Shown: piece by piece, positions 44,592 through 52,839 of the stretch
Numbering within the stretch: the stretch's first letter is position 1
Layout: each line of letters starts with the position of its first letter
Position numbers and translations under genes: made by a program
NCBI GenBank assembly: GCA_034189865.1
Contig: JAXHTV010000013.1
Coordinates: 1 to 64,000, forward strand
DNA length: 64,000 nt
Source: Pseudomonadota bacterium
GTDB lineage: Bacteria > Pseudomonadota > Gammaproteobacteria > UBA5335
Direction: 5' to 3'
Notes under the pieces: model-generated
Database searches by the model: none
Seen by the model: the letters and a program-made list of their open reading frames with translations, nothing else
What the model was told of the DNA's origin: nothing

Positions 44592-45800
44592 TTATAAGCC
44601 GAAGTTGAGTCCTAAGCCGAGGCCGTATTCGTTGTCGCCTACCATCCCGGAGACATCCAAAGTCGCGCCGAATACCGAAACGCCAAAGCCGAGTGTGATG
44701 GTGTCTTCTACCGTGGAATTATCACTGAGGTTGGTCCTCAGGCCCCCGCGGATACGCAGCGCGCGGGTCAAATCGTACTCTCCGCCCAAGCCGATGAACT
44801 GCGTCGGGCGGTCCAGTGAGCCCAACGGGTCATTCTCAATCAGATCGGCGTCCAAGGTGGCGCGCCAACGTTCCTTCTCATATAGCACGCCCAGACGGTA
44901 CTGGGGCTGGATGACGATCTCGTTGTCCAAAGCCGTTTCGTATCGGTTTTTTACGACGTTCTTAATCGCCAACCCGGCGCTCCATTGGGGCGAGAATCGC
45001 TTGGCGATTCCGATATCCACATTGAAATCGGAGTAGTCTTTCCGGCCCTCGTCAAAATCCAGGTCGGCCTCTTCCACAGTCTGCACGTAGTCGAAGGTGT
45101 TGACCACCATGATCTTCGGTGTGATACCCAGTGAGATCCCCCACAGCGTCTCAAAATGCTGGCCGAAGGCGATTCCGAACTCTTGAATGATCGCGCCCCG
45201 GTAGTCGACCGTGGAGTCGACATCTTCTTCCAGGGGAATGATGGGGGGTAGGCCAGCCCGCAGAAGGTTGAGGTTGATCCGCAATACCGCTTCGTCGGTG
45301 GGCTCAACATTGGCCCGGGCACCGGCGATGATCCAGGCCTTGGCCAACAAGGCCACGCCTTGGCCCCGACCGGTGATACCCCCGGTAAATCCGAAGGTCA
45401 CATCCGCTTCCAGTCGGTCTTCCTTCAGCTCGTTCAGCGCCCCTTGCACGGTTTCGATCGCTTCAATGGCCTGGCGTCGTGCGGTCAGGGAGGGTTCCAG
45501 TTGTTCCAACTCGTCGAACAGGTCTTGGTAGTCGTCCAAGTCGTCCAGAAAGTCGCTTTTGTCGGACGCGTAGGCCGTGAGGTTTGGGAACGAGATGAAT
45601 GAATTCGAAGAGCCGCGGGTGTCTCCGAGTAGCGCCGGATTATAAAAGGCGGCCACAACGGTTTCGGCACTGGCGACACCGGTGCCGCCCATCGACTGAG
45701 ATCGAGCATCGTAGTAACGGAAGGGGCTGGCCAGGCTGGTGGTCGCCGTTAACAAAAGTGCAGTCGCGAAGATGACATGACGTTTGGGGGCGTGCAGCAT
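44592..45800 (-). CDS. TraF-like outer-membrane protein, array copy 1
   Basis: A 402-residue protein with a signal peptide (AATALLLTATTSLAS-like hydrophobic core, cleavage near residue 25). It has the family start SPFRYYDARSQSMGGTGVAS, FYNPALLGD, a helical insert (about residues 70-130), YVQTVEEADLDFDEGRKDYS and a barrel half ending in LNFGL. I chose ATG 45800 for the signal peptide. AAGGA lies about 10 bases before it; the frame continues upstream only through arginine-rich residues. It is the first of the three in transcription order and follows the secreted esterase gene on the same strand by about 200 bases. Confidence 0.75.
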   Translation of the reverse strand: MLHAPKRHVIFATALLLTATTSLASPFRYYDARSQSMGGTGVASAETVVAAFYNPALLGDTRGSSNSFISFPNLTAYASDKSDFLDDLDDYQDLFDELEQLEPSLTARRQAIEAIETVQGALNELKEDRLEADVTFGFTGGITGRGQGVALLAKAWIIAGARANVEPTDEAVLRINLNLLRAGLPPIIPLEEDVDSTVDYRGAIIQEFGIAFGQHFETLWGISLGITPKIMVVNTFDYVQTVEEADLDFDEGRKDYSDFNVDIGIAKRFSPQWSAGLAIKNVVKNRYETALDNEIVIQPQYRLGVLYEKERWRATLDADLIENDPLGSLDRPTQFIGLGGEYDLTRALRIRGGLRTNLSDNSTVEDTITLGFGVSVFGATLDVSGMVGDNEYGLGLGLNFGL

Positions 45801-45997
45801 GGGGTTGCGATCCTTGCAGTGGTGGCGGGTGCACGTGCGTCTCATCCGAATGCGCACACGCATGACGCCTCCGGCTTGTAGTGGCAAGCTTGAAACGACG
45901 GGCTAAACGGTGTCAATGGAATTTTCGCTGCACCGCCGAGATGAGCGCGGTCGGCGGAAGGGGTGGTTCGGCGTCCACGCCGGTTGTTGCCGACGGG

Positions 45998-47005
45998 TCA
46001 GGACCCGGAGTCGGTCAGATGATGGCGTTGGAAAAACGTCCAGATTTCCGCGCTGGCATCGATCACGTCGTAAGCGCCGCCGGCCAGCAGCTGGATATGG
46101 GGCGGTTGATAGCCACCTGGCCACACGTGGCCGGCACCGTGGAGCTCCCACAAGACAATTTCGGTGTTGGCGTTGCACGGTCGCCAGACCTTTCGCACCG
46201 CCCGCCAAGTGTGGGTTTTGTCCGGCGGTCCGGCTCGCTCACGATCAATTGTGGGTTCTTTGGGGCAGTCGGCGTATTGCGCCCACAGTTTCAGCGTTTC
46301 CGCGCCACTTTGGATCGGTAGGGGCAAATTGGCTCGGCCGCGGTAGGGAAGTAGCGGGTCGTCATAACTTTGGATATGCATGATGGAGATGGGTCGACTG
46401 GGACTAAATTCATTCGAGGCCATGTTACCGGCCACGGCGGCGATGGCCGCGAACTGCTCCGGGGCCTCCAGTGCCAGGCGATAGGTCATCATGGCCCCAT
46501 TGGACATCCCCGTCACGTAGACCCGGCTGGTGTCCACCGGAAAGAATCGTTTGACTTGCGCTAGGGCGGAGAGAATAAAGCCCACATCGTCCTGCTGGGT
46601 CACCTGCGGCCAGCCGCAACAGGTTCCGGCATTCCATAGCCGCAGGCCGGCCATCCGAGTGCCATAGGGGTAGAGCACCATAAATCGGTGCTTATCGGCC
46701 AAGCGATCCAGTCCCGCCTGTTTTCGGTACATGCCAACGGACAGGGTGGCACCATGAATGGAGACCACCAAGGGTATGGGCTCGTTGTCCCAATCAGGGG
46801 GTAAATGAAGTTCGAATGAACGCAACTGACCGCCGTGCTGCAACTCGAAGTAGTGGTCACTTCCGACATCCAGGGGATCGGGCGCCGTAAGCGTGCCATT
46901 TGAATCATCGCTGCCGCCTACCGGGCTTAGCCATCCTAGGGCGAACAGCGCGACGACCAGCCACACAAGCGGTAGGATGCGAACTCTCGGGTGTTTGGTC
47001 AGCAT
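45998..47005 (-). CDS. Secreted PHB-depolymerase/feruloyl-esterase-type hydrolase
   Basis: A 335-residue alpha/beta hydrolase of the LpqC/poly(3-hydroxybutyrate) depolymerase family. An N-terminal hydrophobic segment (about residues 9-25) is a signal peptide or anchor. The oxyanion region SIHGATLSVGMY and the family CCGWPQ segment precede the nucleophile GMSNGAM (Ser near residue 166), and a histidine appears in HGAGHVWPGG near residue 293. It should act on polyester or aromatic ester bonds outside the cytoplasm. ATG 47005 begins the signal-like segment. The gene is divergent from phoD, 152 bases away. Confidence 0.85.
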   Translation of the reverse strand: MLTKHPRVRILPLVWLVVALFALGWLSPVGGSDDSNGTLTAPDPLDVGSDHYFELQHGGQLRSFELHLPPDWDNEPIPLVVSIHGATLSVGMYRKQAGLDRLADKHRFMVLYPYGTRMAGLRLWNAGTCCGWPQVTQQDDVGFILSALAQVKRFFPVDTSRVYVTGMSNGAMMTYRLALEAPEQFAAIAAVAGNMASNEFSPSRPISIMHIQSYDDPLLPYRGRANLPLPIQSGAETLKLWAQYADCPKEPTIDRERAGPPDKTHTWRAVRKVWRPCNANTEIVLWELHGAGHVWPGGYQPPHIQLLAGGAYDVIDASAEIWTFFQRHHLTDSGS

Positions 47006-47157
47006 GATTAGGTGTGGGTTATTCGAATTCTGTGGGGTACACGTTTGTCCAATCAGACCGCCATCATGCGTAAAAATTCCGCGAAATTCACTTCGGCACG
47101 CCACTGTCACCTGACATCGGTATGATGGGCCGCTGAAACCGAGATTGGGGGGGTTAC

Positions 47158-48921
47158 ATGAGTCGTTTCAGCCGGAGGCAGGTACTCGGCATGTTGGGGG
47201 TGGGCTTGGCGACGCCGTATTCGGCAGGTTTGAGCCGAACGGCGGGTGGCCTGTCCAACACCGATTCTACCAGCGCCGATCAGGTCTTTTCGCTCTCGGT
47301 GATGTCCGGAGATCCCAGCCCGAGCGGCGTGGTGTTATGGACCCGAATCGATCCCCACGCCTATGTCGAGGGCCGCCCGTTGGGTTTTCAGGTGGCGCAA
47401 GATCCGGCCTTCCGCGTGATTGCGTTTGAAGGAACCATCGGATCGGAGCAGATCGGCTCGGCGCGTGACTACACCGTCACGGTGGATCTCGACGGCCGCC
47501 TCCTGCCGGGCATGAGGTACTACTACCGCTTCATCTACGGCGGTGTTTCCAGTCGCCGGGGACGTTGTCGCACCGCGCCGCATCCCGCGCTGGGTGCGCG
47601 GTCGTTGCGCTTCGCAGTACTCTCCTGTCAGGACTATACCAACGGTTACTACGGGGCGTTTCGTACGCTGTCGCAGCGGGATGACGTGGATTTCGTCATC
47701 CACCTCGGCGATTTCATTTATGAGTCGGCGGCCGATCCCCGCTTCCAGTTTTTACCGTTTGAGGACCGTCAACTGGTCTTGCCCAGCGGCGGGTCGGTGG
47801 CGCTGGATCTGGAAGACTTTCGCCACATTTATCGTACCTATCGGTCCGATCCCGATTTCCAGCGGTGCTTGGAGAATCACACTTTCATCGTGGTTTGGGA
47901 CGATCACGAAACCGCCAATGATGCGTATTGGGATTATGAGCGTGACACTCTGGGCGCGCCGGATCATCCGTTTACATTGGATCCGGCTTACGGCAACGAT
48001 GCCGGCCGCTTGAGACGTTTGGCGCTGGATGCCCGCCGCGCTTGGCTGGAGTACGTACCGGCGCGGGTCAAGATCAACCGAGATGCCAGCCATCCTCATG
48101 ACTTTGTCCAGATCTACCGCAAGTTGGAGTTCGGTGGACTGCTGGATTTGTTCATGACCGACGGTCGAAGTTATCGCTCGCCGCACCCCTGCGGTGAAGG
48201 CGTGTTCGGCGAGCGCTTCGTTCCCCAAAACTGCGATTTTTATCAGGCGCCGGAGCGCACCATGCTGGGACCCGCACAGCGCGACTGGTTGGTCCAGGAA
48301 ACCCTGCGCTCACGCGCCCAATGGCAGGTCTGGGGCAATCAAGTCCTCATGGCGGAGCTGAGCGTGGGGCGGGGTGGCCAGGCGTTGCCTCTCAACGTCG
48401 ATGCCTGGGACGGGTTTCAGGCCGAGCGGCAATTCATCGCCGAGGAAATGCGCGGTATCCGGCGGCCCAACCTGGTGGTGCTGACCGGCGATTTTCACTC
48501 CTACGTCGTTTCGTATTTGAAGGTCAATTACGGCCGTGATATTAACCACAATCCGCTCAATACCATCGGCGTCGAGTTTATGACGACCTCGGTGACCTCC
48601 GCCGGCGGGCTGGATCAGATCAACGCTGCTCTGTCTTTGAGTCAACGACAACCGATTTTGGATTTGGCGGTCGGCCAGGGCCTCATTCAATCTTTGAATC
48701 CGCACATTCGTTTGGCCGATCTAAGTCAGCATGGCTATTCGGTGATTGAGTTCAATCACCGCTACTGCGAGTGGACCGCCTATGTAGTGGACAAGAACCG
48801 GCGCGGACCGATTCCGCCGCGCGAACGCGTTTACCGAAAGTATCGCCACTACGCCGGCACAGACGATCTGGATGAGTTGCCGGCCTGGGGGCCGGTCGAT
48901 CGCGTGACCCGCTGGCTATGA
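47158..48921 (+). CDS. phoD: PhoD-type alkaline phosphatase/phosphodiesterase
   Basis: A 587-residue PhoD family enzyme. The N terminus holds a twin-arginine signal (SRRQVLGMLG, residues 5-14). A beta-sandwich PhoD_N domain (about 40-140) and the metallophosphoesterase domain follow, with LSCQDYTNGYYG, HLGDFIY, WDDHETANDAYWD and TGDFHSY motifs that bind Fe/Ca in this family. It should cleave phosphomonoesters or diesters in the periplasm after folding and metal loading in the cytoplasm, which explains Tat export. No Pho box was found by eye. The DUF481 gene is convergent, 18 bases away. Confidence 0.92.
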   Translation: MSRFSRRQVLGMLGVGLATPYSAGLSRTAGGLSNTDSTSADQVFSLSVMSGDPSPSGVVLWTRIDPHAYVEGRPLGFQVAQDPAFRVIAFEGTIGSEQIGSARDYTVTVDLDGRLLPGMRYYYRFIYGGVSSRRGRCRTAPHPALGARSLRFAVLSCQDYTNGYYGAFRTLSQRDDVDFVIHLGDFIYESAADPRFQFLPFEDRQLVLPSGGSVALDLEDFRHIYRTYRSDPDFQRCLENHTFIVVWDDHETANDAYWDYERDTLGAPDHPFTLDPAYGNDAGRLRRLALDARRAWLEYVPARVKINRDASHPHDFVQIYRKLEFGGLLDLFMTDGRSYRSPHPCGEGVFGERFVPQNCDFYQAPERTMLGPAQRDWLVQETLRSRAQWQVWGNQVLMAELSVGRGGQALPLNVDAWDGFQAERQFIAEEMRGIRRPNLVVLTGDFHSYVVSYLKVNYGRDINHNPLNTIGVEFMTTSVTSAGGLDQINAALSLSQRQPILDLAVGQGLIQSLNPHIRLADLSQHGYSVIEFNHRYCEWTAYVVDKNRRGPIPPRERVYRKYRHYAGTDDLDELPAWGPVDRVTRWL

Positions 48922-48933
48922 ACCTCTGACGGG

Positions 48934-48951
48934 TGGGACTTAGAAGTCCCA
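48934..48951. terminator. Perfect inverted repeat at convergent junction
   Basis: TGGGACTT and AAGTCCCA flank two bases. The repeat spans the stop codon of the DUF481 gene and follows the phoD stop by 12 bases. It lacks T-runs, so a terminator role is uncertain. Confidence 0.3.
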
Positions 48952-49728
48952 GCGGAAACCGAGTTGGTATTCGACATCGGTATTCTCGATTCCCGGTGGC
49001 GGTTTGCTGTCGTAGGTCGCTTCCAGGCCGACTTGTAGCGAGATGGGGTCGACCAAGCTCACCGATAAACTCAACTGGTCGAGCCCTCGTAGGTCCGACG
49101 CGTCTTCCAAAGACGGTTGCAGATACAGCGTGTTGGTGAAGCTCACGTGCGCGTTCAATTGGCGTTTTTCGGTCCAATATGTGGCCAGCCGAACGGTCTC
49201 ATTGGATTGTTCGAGGCCGTTAATCAGCTCCCGCTCGTACTCGTAGAATGCGCCGATACCGATGGCACTCAGGCGCTGGGGCGTGGATGTGAACCGTTCG
49301 ATGCGATAGCCGCCGCCGATCAGAGTGCGGTCTTTGAGATCGCGAAACTCGTCGCGGCGATATTGCGTGTATCCTTCCACAGCGCGCCGAGGTGAGATTT
49401 CCTGAACCCGGCGCAAGTGGGCGAAGGATTTGTCAGTGTCTTTCACGTCGTTGGTTTTACCGTACTCGCGTCCGACAATGCCGAGCCAGGTACGAGGACC
49501 CGCCTTGTGTATCAACTTTGCTGAAAGCTCCCAGTCGATCTCGTCGGTGTTGCCCTGCTTGCCGGCCAGACCTAACTCTGCGTGACCACTGTAGCCTTCC
49601 GGTGGCACGGCGATGCGTTCACTCTCGATGTTGGTGATCCCGTACGCATGGGGCGAAACGGAACCTAACAAGAGCGGAACAATCAAAAGTTTTTTCCAAC
49701 GGTTGCGATGATCAAGAGAGTTGGTCAT
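48940..49728 (-). CDS. DUF481 outer-membrane protein (YdiY-like)
   Basis: A 262-residue exported barrel. The signal peptide (KKLLIVPLLLGSVSPHAYG) starts near residue 12, and the mature protein begins with a short linker. GYSGHAELGLAGKQGNTDE is the DUF481 opening. Many alternating amphipathic strands follow, ending in FRWDF, a typical outer-membrane C-terminal aromatic. Salt-induced outer-membrane YdiY is the best known relative; function is not settled. ATG 49728 fits the signal peptide; the frame is open 22 more codons upstream. The gene is divergent from the purple-acid-phosphatase-like gene. Confidence 0.82.
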   Translation of the reverse strand: MTNSLDHRNRWKKLLIVPLLLGSVSPHAYGITNIESERIAVPPEGYSGHAELGLAGKQGNTDEIDWELSAKLIHKAGPRTWLGIVGREYGKTNDVKDTDKSFAHLRRVQEISPRRAVEGYTQYRRDEFRDLKDRTLIGGGYRIERFTSTPQRLSAIGIGAFYEYERELINGLEQSNETVRLATYWTEKRQLNAHVSFTNTLYLQPSLEDASDLRGLDQLSLSVSLVDPISLQVGLEATYDSKPPPGIENTDVEYQLGFRWDF

Positions 49729-49871
49729 TCCAAGTACTTTGTCCGTGGTGATGAAGTAAAACGAAAGCGGGTCGAGCCATTGCGATATCGTCATGACCGC
49801 GCCGTTATACTAGGCGCACGATCACGCGCCGGATCGACATCGAATCGGCGATCCGGACTGGGGAGTTCCGT

Positions 49872-51224
49872 TTGTTGAGCATGCTTCGAAATAGCCCTGC
49901 GGCCTTCATGGTCGTCGCCCTGATGCTGGCAAGCGGCTTTGTGCCTTCGGGGGCGCAGAACTTGCCCACACCAGCGGAAATCCTCAGCGAACATTACGCG
50001 TCCACCCGCGTACCGGATCGCGTGATATTAACTTGGACGTCCGATCCGGCCACCAGCCAGGCGGTAACATGGCGGATGGCCGCCCCGGCCGGGACGGCCG
50101 TTGCGGAGTTGGCCGAAGCCACCGCTTCCCCCAAATTCGGCCAGGGCGCAGAAAGGTTTGATGCGACCACCAGCGCCATGATCCTGGATGGTGTTTCATC
50201 CTTTCATCACACGGTAAATTTTACCGGGCTCACGCCTGACACCTTGTATGCCTACCGGGTGGGCGATGGCCAGATCTGGAGCGAATGGTGCCATTTTCGC
50301 ACAGCCAAGCGCGAGTCGGCCCCCTTTTCGTTTATCTACTTTGGGGATGCGCAAAACCAGATCAAGTCCTTGTGGTCTCGTGTCATCCGGCAGGCGTACT
50401 CGAATCTGCCCGATGCGTCGTTCATGCTGCACGCGGGGGACTTGGTGAATGTGCCCCACAGCGATTTGGAGTGGGGCGAGTGGTTTGAAGCGGGGGGTTG
50501 GCTGAATTGTTCCACCCCGTCCATTGCCACTCCCGGCAACCACGAATACCGGGATGGGAAACTATCGCCCCAGTGGCGTCCTCATTTTGCGTTTCCTCAC
50601 AATGGACCGGCATTCCCCGGCCTGGAAGAGACCGTTTATTATCTGGACTACCAAGGGGTTCGCTTTATTTCCCTGGATACCGAAGCGATGGTCGATGCCG
50701 GCGGTCCAGCCGTGGCTGTCGCGCAGGCGCGTTGGTTGGACGAGGTGCTGAAAACCAATCCCCATCGCTGGACCATCGTCACCCATCATCGCCCCATGTT
50801 CAGCGCACGGGCGAGCCGGACCAACTCCTTTCTACTGAATTACTACATCAAGCCGCTCTACGAGAAATACGGTGTCGATCTGGTATTGCAGGGGCATGAT
50901 CATTCGTACGCCCGCGGCGAAAATCTCAGTTTGGGAGGGCGGGTCTTGGGGCGCCACGGTGTTCCGATGTACGTCGTCTCGGTCAGTGGACCCAAGATGT
51001 ACCCGGGAGGGGCCGACTGGCCGGAACGCAGCTTGACCGGGACGCAGCTCTATCAGTTGGTGACCGTGGATGGCGATCGACTGCGCTTCGAGGCCTATAC
51101 GGCCACCGGAGAACTTTTCGATGCCTTCGAACTGCACAAAGCTGCCGACGGTACCAGTGAAGTGCTCGAGTTTCCGACGTCGGATGCTGTGCGTCGCGAG
51201 GCCGCAACCGCGGTGGCCGATTAG
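49872..51224 (+). CDS. Purple-acid-phosphatase-like secreted metallophosphoesterase
   Basis: A 450-residue exported enzyme. A signal peptide (AAFMVVALMLASGF) ends near residue 29, a fibronectin/PAP N-terminal beta domain spans about 45-145, and the metallophosphatase domain has the ordered motifs FGDAQ, GDLV, PGNHEY, THHRP and GHDH. These supply the usual bimetal ligands. Plant-like purple acid phosphatases of bacteria share this two-domain layout. GGGGAG is 6 bases before the TTG at 49872, which argues for that start; ATG 49881 is an alternative. Substrate is probably an organic phosphate ester. Confidence 0.85.
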   Translation: MLSMLRNSPAAFMVVALMLASGFVPSGAQNLPTPAEILSEHYASTRVPDRVILTWTSDPATSQAVTWRMAAPAGTAVAELAEATASPKFGQGAERFDATTSAMILDGVSSFHHTVNFTGLTPDTLYAYRVGDGQIWSEWCHFRTAKRESAPFSFIYFGDAQNQIKSLWSRVIRQAYSNLPDASFMLHAGDLVNVPHSDLEWGEWFEAGGWLNCSTPSIATPGNHEYRDGKLSPQWRPHFAFPHNGPAFPGLEETVYYLDYQGVRFISLDTEAMVDAGGPAVAVAQARWLDEVLKTNPHRWTIVTHHRPMFSARASRTNSFLLNYYIKPLYEKYGVDLVLQGHDHSYARGENLSLGGRVLGRHGVPMYVVSVSGPKMYPGGADWPERSLTGTQLYQLVTVDGDRLRFEAYTATGELFDAFELHKAADGTSEVLEFPTSDAVRREAATAVAD

Positions 51225-51231
51225 TCTTTCG

Positions 51232-52002
51232 TCAAAACTGTTCTGCCAGCTGAAGAATCTCCGTCCGGCTGCGCATTCCCCGCGATTCGCAATACGTCTG
51301 CAAGAGGCGAAAACGGTCCGTAACCGATGTGATCGGTTTGAGGGTGCGCCCCAACACCGTCAGATCGCCGGTCGCAGCCGTCAGGCTCAATGGTCCGCAT
51401 TGCCGAGTCGGGCCGGCCGGGGTCAAGCCGACCCGAACGGGTGTTCCTGGGCGCGCCTCAACGAAGATGTGCTCCCCATCCAGCGCCGGATGATGAAATC
51501 CTGCCTCGTGGAGCTTGGCCACCATGGCCCCGACGGCTCGGAGTGTCTGACGTCGCAGGCGCAGTGAACCCGCCGCCGCCAAGGGGTCGCCCGGGTTTGA
51601 GAGGAAAACATCCAGCGCGATCCCGGCCGGCAGTTCGGCGATGGTGTAGGGGTGCCCGGCGACGCGGCCCCGCAGGGAAATGGCGGTGACCGGCAGCCCC
51701 GAGCGAATCAGTTGTGCCGTCAGCCGATCGAATCGATAGGCGGCATCCCCCCGTAGCGCATTCCAGATCCGAAGCGGCCAGGAAGCCCGCGGGAAAATCC
51801 GCATCTCGAACAACGGCGGAGCCTGGGTGCGCGCGATCCGCACCGAATCGGTTTCGCCGACCACGCGCCAGCCGGGCGCGGTGCCGTATTCCAACAGTTG
51901 CTGTACCGCTTCGTTGAGGGCGAAAAAGTACAGTGCGCCGGGTTCTCCGCTCCCGGGATTCGCTGGGGCGGCAGCGCGGTCTTGAGTCCGAGGCGTTGTC
52001 AT
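51232..52002 (-). CDS. Degenerate LPS-kinase-like protein
   Basis: A 256-residue protein with the size and layout of Kdo/heptose-kinase-type small kinases (InaA/WaaP group). The recognisable core is KLHEAGFHHPALDGEHIFVE near residues 160-179. Where active kinases have HxDL-x3-N, here the sequence reads HPAL-DGEH, so the catalytic aspartate is replaced by alanine and the asparagine by histidine. That suggests a pseudokinase or an adaptor. It is the last gene of the LPS-core operon, 46 bases after the active kinase gene. Loss of the catalytic loop is seen directly; function is not. Confidence 0.55.
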   Translation of the reverse strand: MTTPRTQDRAAAPANPGSGEPGALYFFALNEAVQQLLEYGTAPGWRVVGETDSVRIARTQAPPLFEMRIFPRASWPLRIWNALRGDAAYRFDRLTAQLIRSGLPVTAISLRGRVAGHPYTIAELPAGIALDVFLSNPGDPLAAAGSLRLRRQTLRAVGAMVAKLHEAGFHHPALDGEHIFVEARPGTPVRVGLTPAGPTRQCGPLSLTAATGDLTVLGRTLKPITSVTDRFRLLQTYCESRGMRSRTEILQLAEQF

Positions 52003-52048
52003 GACGGCTCTCTACTGATCTTGGTCGGTCGCGGCGCCCACGAGCGGT

Positions 52049-52753
52049 TCATCGCTTCTCTTCCGCCTCCCGCTCACGTATGAGCGCATCGAACCAGCAC
52101 TGAACCGGCGGGTTTTGTTGCCAGTTGCGACGCAAGATTCGCCAGTCGCGGGCATAGCCGCGTCGGCGCCGCCAGGGCAGGCGCGGGCGGCGCACCGCAT
52201 CCAAGTCCAACACATGAGTCGTCCCGTCGTCTATCAGGAAGTTTGAGTCTTTGGTATCGCCGTGAGCCAATCCGTTGCGATGCAGTGTCGCCACGGTATC
52301 GACAATCTGTCCAGCTGCGGCCTGCTTGTCCTGGTCACTACGACCGGAGTCATTGAAGAACGACCGGGCGTTGGTGCCCGGTAGGTAGTCGGTGATGAGA
52401 AAGGCCCGGCCGGTCAGGCTCCAATGACGATTTTCAACCAGCGCAATGGGCGTGACGGTGCTCACGCCGGCTGCGTGGAGCCATTGCGCCGCGCGCCAGG
52501 AGGCCCAGGCCTTGCTGGGGCGCAGGGCACGACTGATGCCTTTGATGCCCGATCTGGGATGGTAAGCCTTGACCACGAACACGCTCTCCCCGACCCGAAC
52601 GGTAACCACCGTGGCCGCATGATCGTTCTTCATGGGTGGCGCGACGGACCAGCGCTGATAATCATCGATCTGCGCCAATAAGGTAGCCAACGCCGGGTGA
52701 TCGACGAAATCCGGATGGATGCGAACGCGTCGGTGAGGCGACTGGCGGCTCAT
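52049..52753 (-). CDS. LPS core kinase-like protein (InaA/WaaP type)
   Basis: A 234-residue small kinase of the lipopolysaccharide kinase group. VVKAYHP near residue 55 supplies the ATP-binding lysine. HGDTKDSNFLI near residue 165 is the catalytic loop, and HVLDLDAVRRP supplies the DFG-like metal aspartate. It should phosphorylate a sugar of the LPS inner core. ATG 52753 begins the conserved part; the open frame runs about 85 codons further upstream but there overlaps another gene in a different frame. A 28-codon frame ends in an ATGA overlap with this start. Confidence 0.75.
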   Translation of the reverse strand: MSRQSPHRRVRIHPDFVDHPALATLLAQIDDYQRWSVAPPMKNDHAATVVTVRVGESVFVVKAYHPRSGIKGISRALRPSKAWASWRAAQWLHAAGVSTVTPIALVENRHWSLTGRAFLITDYLPGTNARSFFNDSGRSDQDKQAAAGQIVDTVATLHRNGLAHGDTKDSNFLIDDGTTHVLDLDAVRRPRLPWRRRRGYARDWRILRRNWQQNPPVQCWFDALIREREAEEKR

Positions 52754-52836
52754 GGCGCAGCGCCCTTGATCGCCGCCGGGACGGTGTGTTGCCGGGCCAG
52801 ATCCATGATGGGGGCGAGTGGACGATGGGTTGCCAT
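52750..52836 (-). CDS. Possible 28-codon leader or coupling ORF
   Basis: On the minus strand an ATG at 52836, just after the glycosyltransferase stop, opens a frame of 28 codons. It ends in TGA within ATGA of the kinase start. It bridges the 87-base gap so that ribosomes could pass from the glycosyltransferase to the kinase. There is no clear ribosome site and no recognisable peptide; it may be chance. Confidence 0.25.
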   Translation of the reverse strand: MATHRPLAPIMDLARQHTVPAAIKGAAP

Positions 52837-52839
52837 GGT

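Noticed and set aside
41776-45800. Conjugation machinery suggested by the TraF name
   Set aside because: No other tra, pilus, relaxase or coupling-protein gene is near; the proteins look like outer-membrane barrels.
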